43,809 bases of DNA from Echinostoma caproni (taxonomy: Eukaryota; Platyhelminthes; Trematoda; Plagiorchiida; Echinostomatidae). The position numbers and the translations under genes were made by a program. Shown piece after piece: positions 41,313 through 43,809 of the stretch. The notes under the pieces were generated by a model. That model did no database searches, had not been told where the DNA came from, and saw nothing but the letters and a program-made list of their open reading frames with translations. Position 1 is the stretch's first letter. Every line of letters starts with the position of its first letter. The DNA is taken from positions 1 to 43,809 of the forward strand of contig UZAN01041128.1 in NCBI GenBank assembly GCA_900618425.1, in the 5' to 3' direction.

Positions 41313-42700
41313 CTTTTGTACACACTACTTTTCTAATTCTATTATCTTCCTTTTATTATCTCCTCTTTCTCTTTTATCAACTCAACATTTAACAGTTGTT
41401 TTAACCGGCCGCCCCATTAACCGCTCGGTATCTTAGTGGTCTCGCTCCGTGATTTCTCTATTGTTTGTCGTTCTGTAACTGGGACCTACGACGGTTTCGT
41501 AAGTCGCAAATATGTACTGATGTATACCTACAATAGAAACGAAATTTTAATTGTCGTTCAACTGTTTTCCTACGTGTTGGAAATTTGGTCAGTCGAAGTC
41601 GAGATATTGCTATTTGTATTGAACGTTGTTTGGATTGCCGTTACACCAATCACTAGGCTTTTGAAGGATCGAGGGGAATTATTTTGCCTATGTGCAACAG
41701 GAACTAGCATAAAACTGGAGGTTTTCATATTTTTATATAAGACTATTATTCATCATAAATGGTATGCCTGAACGAAAGTCACAATAACATAGTGACTACT
41801 CATAAGCAGCATGAATGCACTTATATAAGGATTTAACATAATAAGCGTGGAAAGGGAATATAAATTGCAATGAATTGAAAAACATGCTGAAGATTAATAA
41901 TGTATAGAATATTGGATGTGATGAAGTTCACCAATGTGTTTCCCAAAAGTCTCCGTATTCATCTCGATCTTTGGGGGAGTAAATGGAAACCAATACCGGT
42001 ACTGAACTTCGTTCGGTTCCAGTTTGAACCAACAGCTTCCGCAACAGAACACTTACCACTGAATTTTGGACCTTTCGCACATACGGCACATGCTGAAAGC
42101 CAACAACATATAACTTTCATGACGAAATGCGCTATAAAATCCACAAGAAAGGGTAGCTATATTTTAGGATTCTCAAAAAGATGTTCCTTCGAATTAAAAC
42201 CGTTTTTTTACACCGACAGAATCGAAAAATCAATCCGTCTAGTGCTTTAGCTGATTTTTGCATATTCATGGCGCGACCGCAAAAACCATCATGCATTTTT
42301 GGTAACAGCTTTTTATCTTGCACATACCCAACGCAAGAACTTCCTTCAATGGGAGTAAAATGAACGCATCTGCCAAGAGTGAGATATATTGAGCTAACAA
42401 ATCGATTTTACATAAAAACAAATTAACTAGACATAACTTCAAAACACCTATTTTTAGATTTTGGTATTAAGTGTTTCACGGGAAACATTTACATATAAAT
42501 ATTATTCAGCTAGACAAAGTAATGAAACATTTTACCTATGTGTGACTACGGATTAGGTCTACCACGAACTGCACGCGCGATTGGCCGCAATTCGTCCTGA
42601 AATGGAATGAATCAGAGAATCTGCTGTTCCGGCAATGGTTGTTGGGCACGGCTGTCTCCACCGTTTTGACCACATGCGTCTGTATTCCGGACTAGGTTGA
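41313..42700. other. No recognised gene
   Basis: ORFs at 41436-41771 and 41900-42250 (111 and 116 codons) lack motifs and splice support. The first has hydrophobic stretches from T-rich DNA; the second contains FRFEPTASATEHLPLN-type sequence of no known family. Not called as genes. Confidence 0.3.
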
Positions 42701-42706
42701 GGATCA

Positions 42707-42746
42707 CACCTCTTACCTTACCTATAAGGTGTTTTAAGGTAAGGTG
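42707..42746. repeat. Short hairpin-forming inverted repeat
   Basis: CACC-TC-TTACCTTA (42707-42720) and TAAGGTAAGGTG (42735-42746) are reverse complements of 12 pairs with a two-base bulge and a 14-base loop, and the loop itself contains another AAGGTG. No coding function; could be the end of a small element. Confidence 0.6.
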
Positions 42747-43000
42747 TTTAGCGTGTAGTCAGTCCCACATCAAAGCGACTAACGCCTAAATAATCCAAAT
42801 CATTCCATGACTGATCGAAGCCCCAAACCCACTGAAGGTGTTCTCAGATGCAAGCACTGTTGCAGCATACAGAGGAACATCTAATTTGACAAATGTATGA
42901 ATTCGCTTTACTCTTCCTTCCCATTCATTCCTACCTGCGTGTCTCCATCCTCTCGCTGTTACTTCAATTTCTATCAATTTTATCTTCAATTCTTCAATTC

Positions 43001-43541
43001 TATCAGTACACCGATTCAGCTTCAAAACTGTATCTGTGGAACACATTCCACCTCGATACATACTCTTAGAAGTATTGTGACCATCTTTTCATTACCGAAT
43101 CTTGCTCAAGTCGTTTTCGCTCGAATCATTCGACTAAACTTCGTGGCTCGTGCAAACCAGGTTGCTGTGATCACCTTCTCAACCGAACCTCTATCAGTAC
43201 ACCGAATCAGCTTCAAAGCTGTATCTGTCAAACATATTCCACCTTGATACATAATCCTAGACGTATTGTTACCACTTATTCAATACCAGATCTATTCCTT
43301 ACGTCGTCTTCGCTCGAATTATTTAACTTAACTTCGTGGCACGTGCAAACCAGGTTGCTGTGACCACTTTCTAAACCAAACCTCTTTCAGTACACCGATT
43401 CAGATCCAAAGCTGTATCTGTGAAACACATTCCACCTTGGTACATACTCTTAGAAGTTTTGGGACCACTTATTCATCAGCAGAACTATTCTTCACTTCGA
43501 TGTCACCCGAGTGATTTGGCCAAACTTGGTGGTCTATTTCC
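43001..43541. repeat. Tandem repeat, about 192-bp unit, 2.8 copies
   Basis: Copies begin at 43001, 43192 and 43385, each with TCAGTACACCGA.TCAG, CTGTATCTGT.AAACA and ATTCCACCT.GATACATA, and the first two also with CTTCGTGGC.CGTGCAAACC and AGGTTGCTGTGA. Unit lengths are 191 and 193; the third copy diverges after about 43500 and stops near 43541. A plus-strand ORF of 116 codons runs through the first copy and is incidental. Could be a satellite-like array or internal repeats of a longer mobile element. Confidence 0.8.
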
Positions 43542-43544
43542 CTG

Positions 43545-43809
43545 CATGCCTTTCGGTTTTTAAATCGTTTTTACGTGTGCTTACCTAGCTGCAGATATAC
43601 AAGTATATATACAGGCTTATACCATCCTTATTATTCCACTTTACCCACTGACTTGTGACATTTTGTCTCTTCCCTTATCCCTTCTCAGCTGAGTATTGCC
43701 CAAGACTGTTCAGTACGACTCTTTTGTTCCAGATCCGGTTGGCTTGGACCTGTCGAAGGCTTGGAGTCTAAGCCCACAATGGAAAATTTTGGCCCTGGCA
43801 GTGGATGCT
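43545..43809. other. Window end, no feature recognised
   Basis: No ORF or repeat with support; the element that may own the tandem repeats could continue beyond the window. Confidence 0.3.

Noticed and set aside
1..43809. CRISPR arrays, operons or phage genes
   Set aside because: No spaced direct repeats, no ribosome-binding-site/ORF chains; the sequence is eukaryotic in character.

Overview
The window looks like nuclear DNA of an invertebrate, most likely a parasitic flatworm and perhaps a trematode. This is inferred from low GC, long non-coding stretches, very short exons with GT..AG borders, and a mixture of decayed elements: non-LTR reverse transcriptases, Ty3/Gypsy pol, a Merlin transposase, and two hammerhead-like motifs of the kind known from Penelope-like elements and schistosome SINEs. 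There are no bacterial operons, rRNAs or CRISPR arrays. An assembly gap (986 N) lies at 14333-15318 and single Ns occur at 1009, 1217, 11715, 38680 and 40007.

Region 1, about 0.3-13.4 kb, is host-like. Most of it reads as intron, with short plus-strand segments that are open in one frame and bounded by good splice signals. Three runs keep reading phase when spliced: 2000-2200 + 3287-3317 + 3618-3678 + 4097-4187; 7377-7443 + 8951-9135; and 12501-12580 + 12683-12809. They suggest one or more large multi-exon plus-strand genes. I do not recognise the product.

Region 2, 13.9-17.4 kb, holds a broken non-LTR retrotransposon on the plus strand (linker, gap, RT, C-terminal part; catalytic YADD now reads YADE). 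It is followed by a 48-nt imperfect inverted repeat enclosing a hammerhead-like core at 17262-17333.

Region 3, 17.4-28 kb, is mostly non-coding, with a few more plus-strand exon candidates (about 22.5, 23.5, 24.0 and 27.8 kb).

Region 4, 28.5-43.8 kb, is a mobile-element graveyard. On the minus strand there are a Ty3/Gypsy pol (A, 30.1-31.5 kb) with an LTR-like tail and a possible gag remnant beyond it; a tRNA-like SINE head followed by a hammerhead-like motif (about 33.06-33.18 kb); an intronless, frame-broken DEAD-box RNA helicase copy (34.24-35.0 kb); and a second Ty3/Gypsy pol (B, 36.54-38.05 kb) abutting a plus-strand Merlin transposase (36.0-36.54 kb). On the plus strand there are two pieces of a second type of non-LTR element (38.7-39.07 and 41.16-41.31 kb). 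The end of the window carries about 2.8 tandem copies of a roughly 192-bp unit (43.0-43.54 kb).

All element copies carry stops or frameshifts, so none appears able to move on its own. Family calls rest on motifs read by eye. Exon calls rest on splice signals, open frame and phase, and need transcript support.
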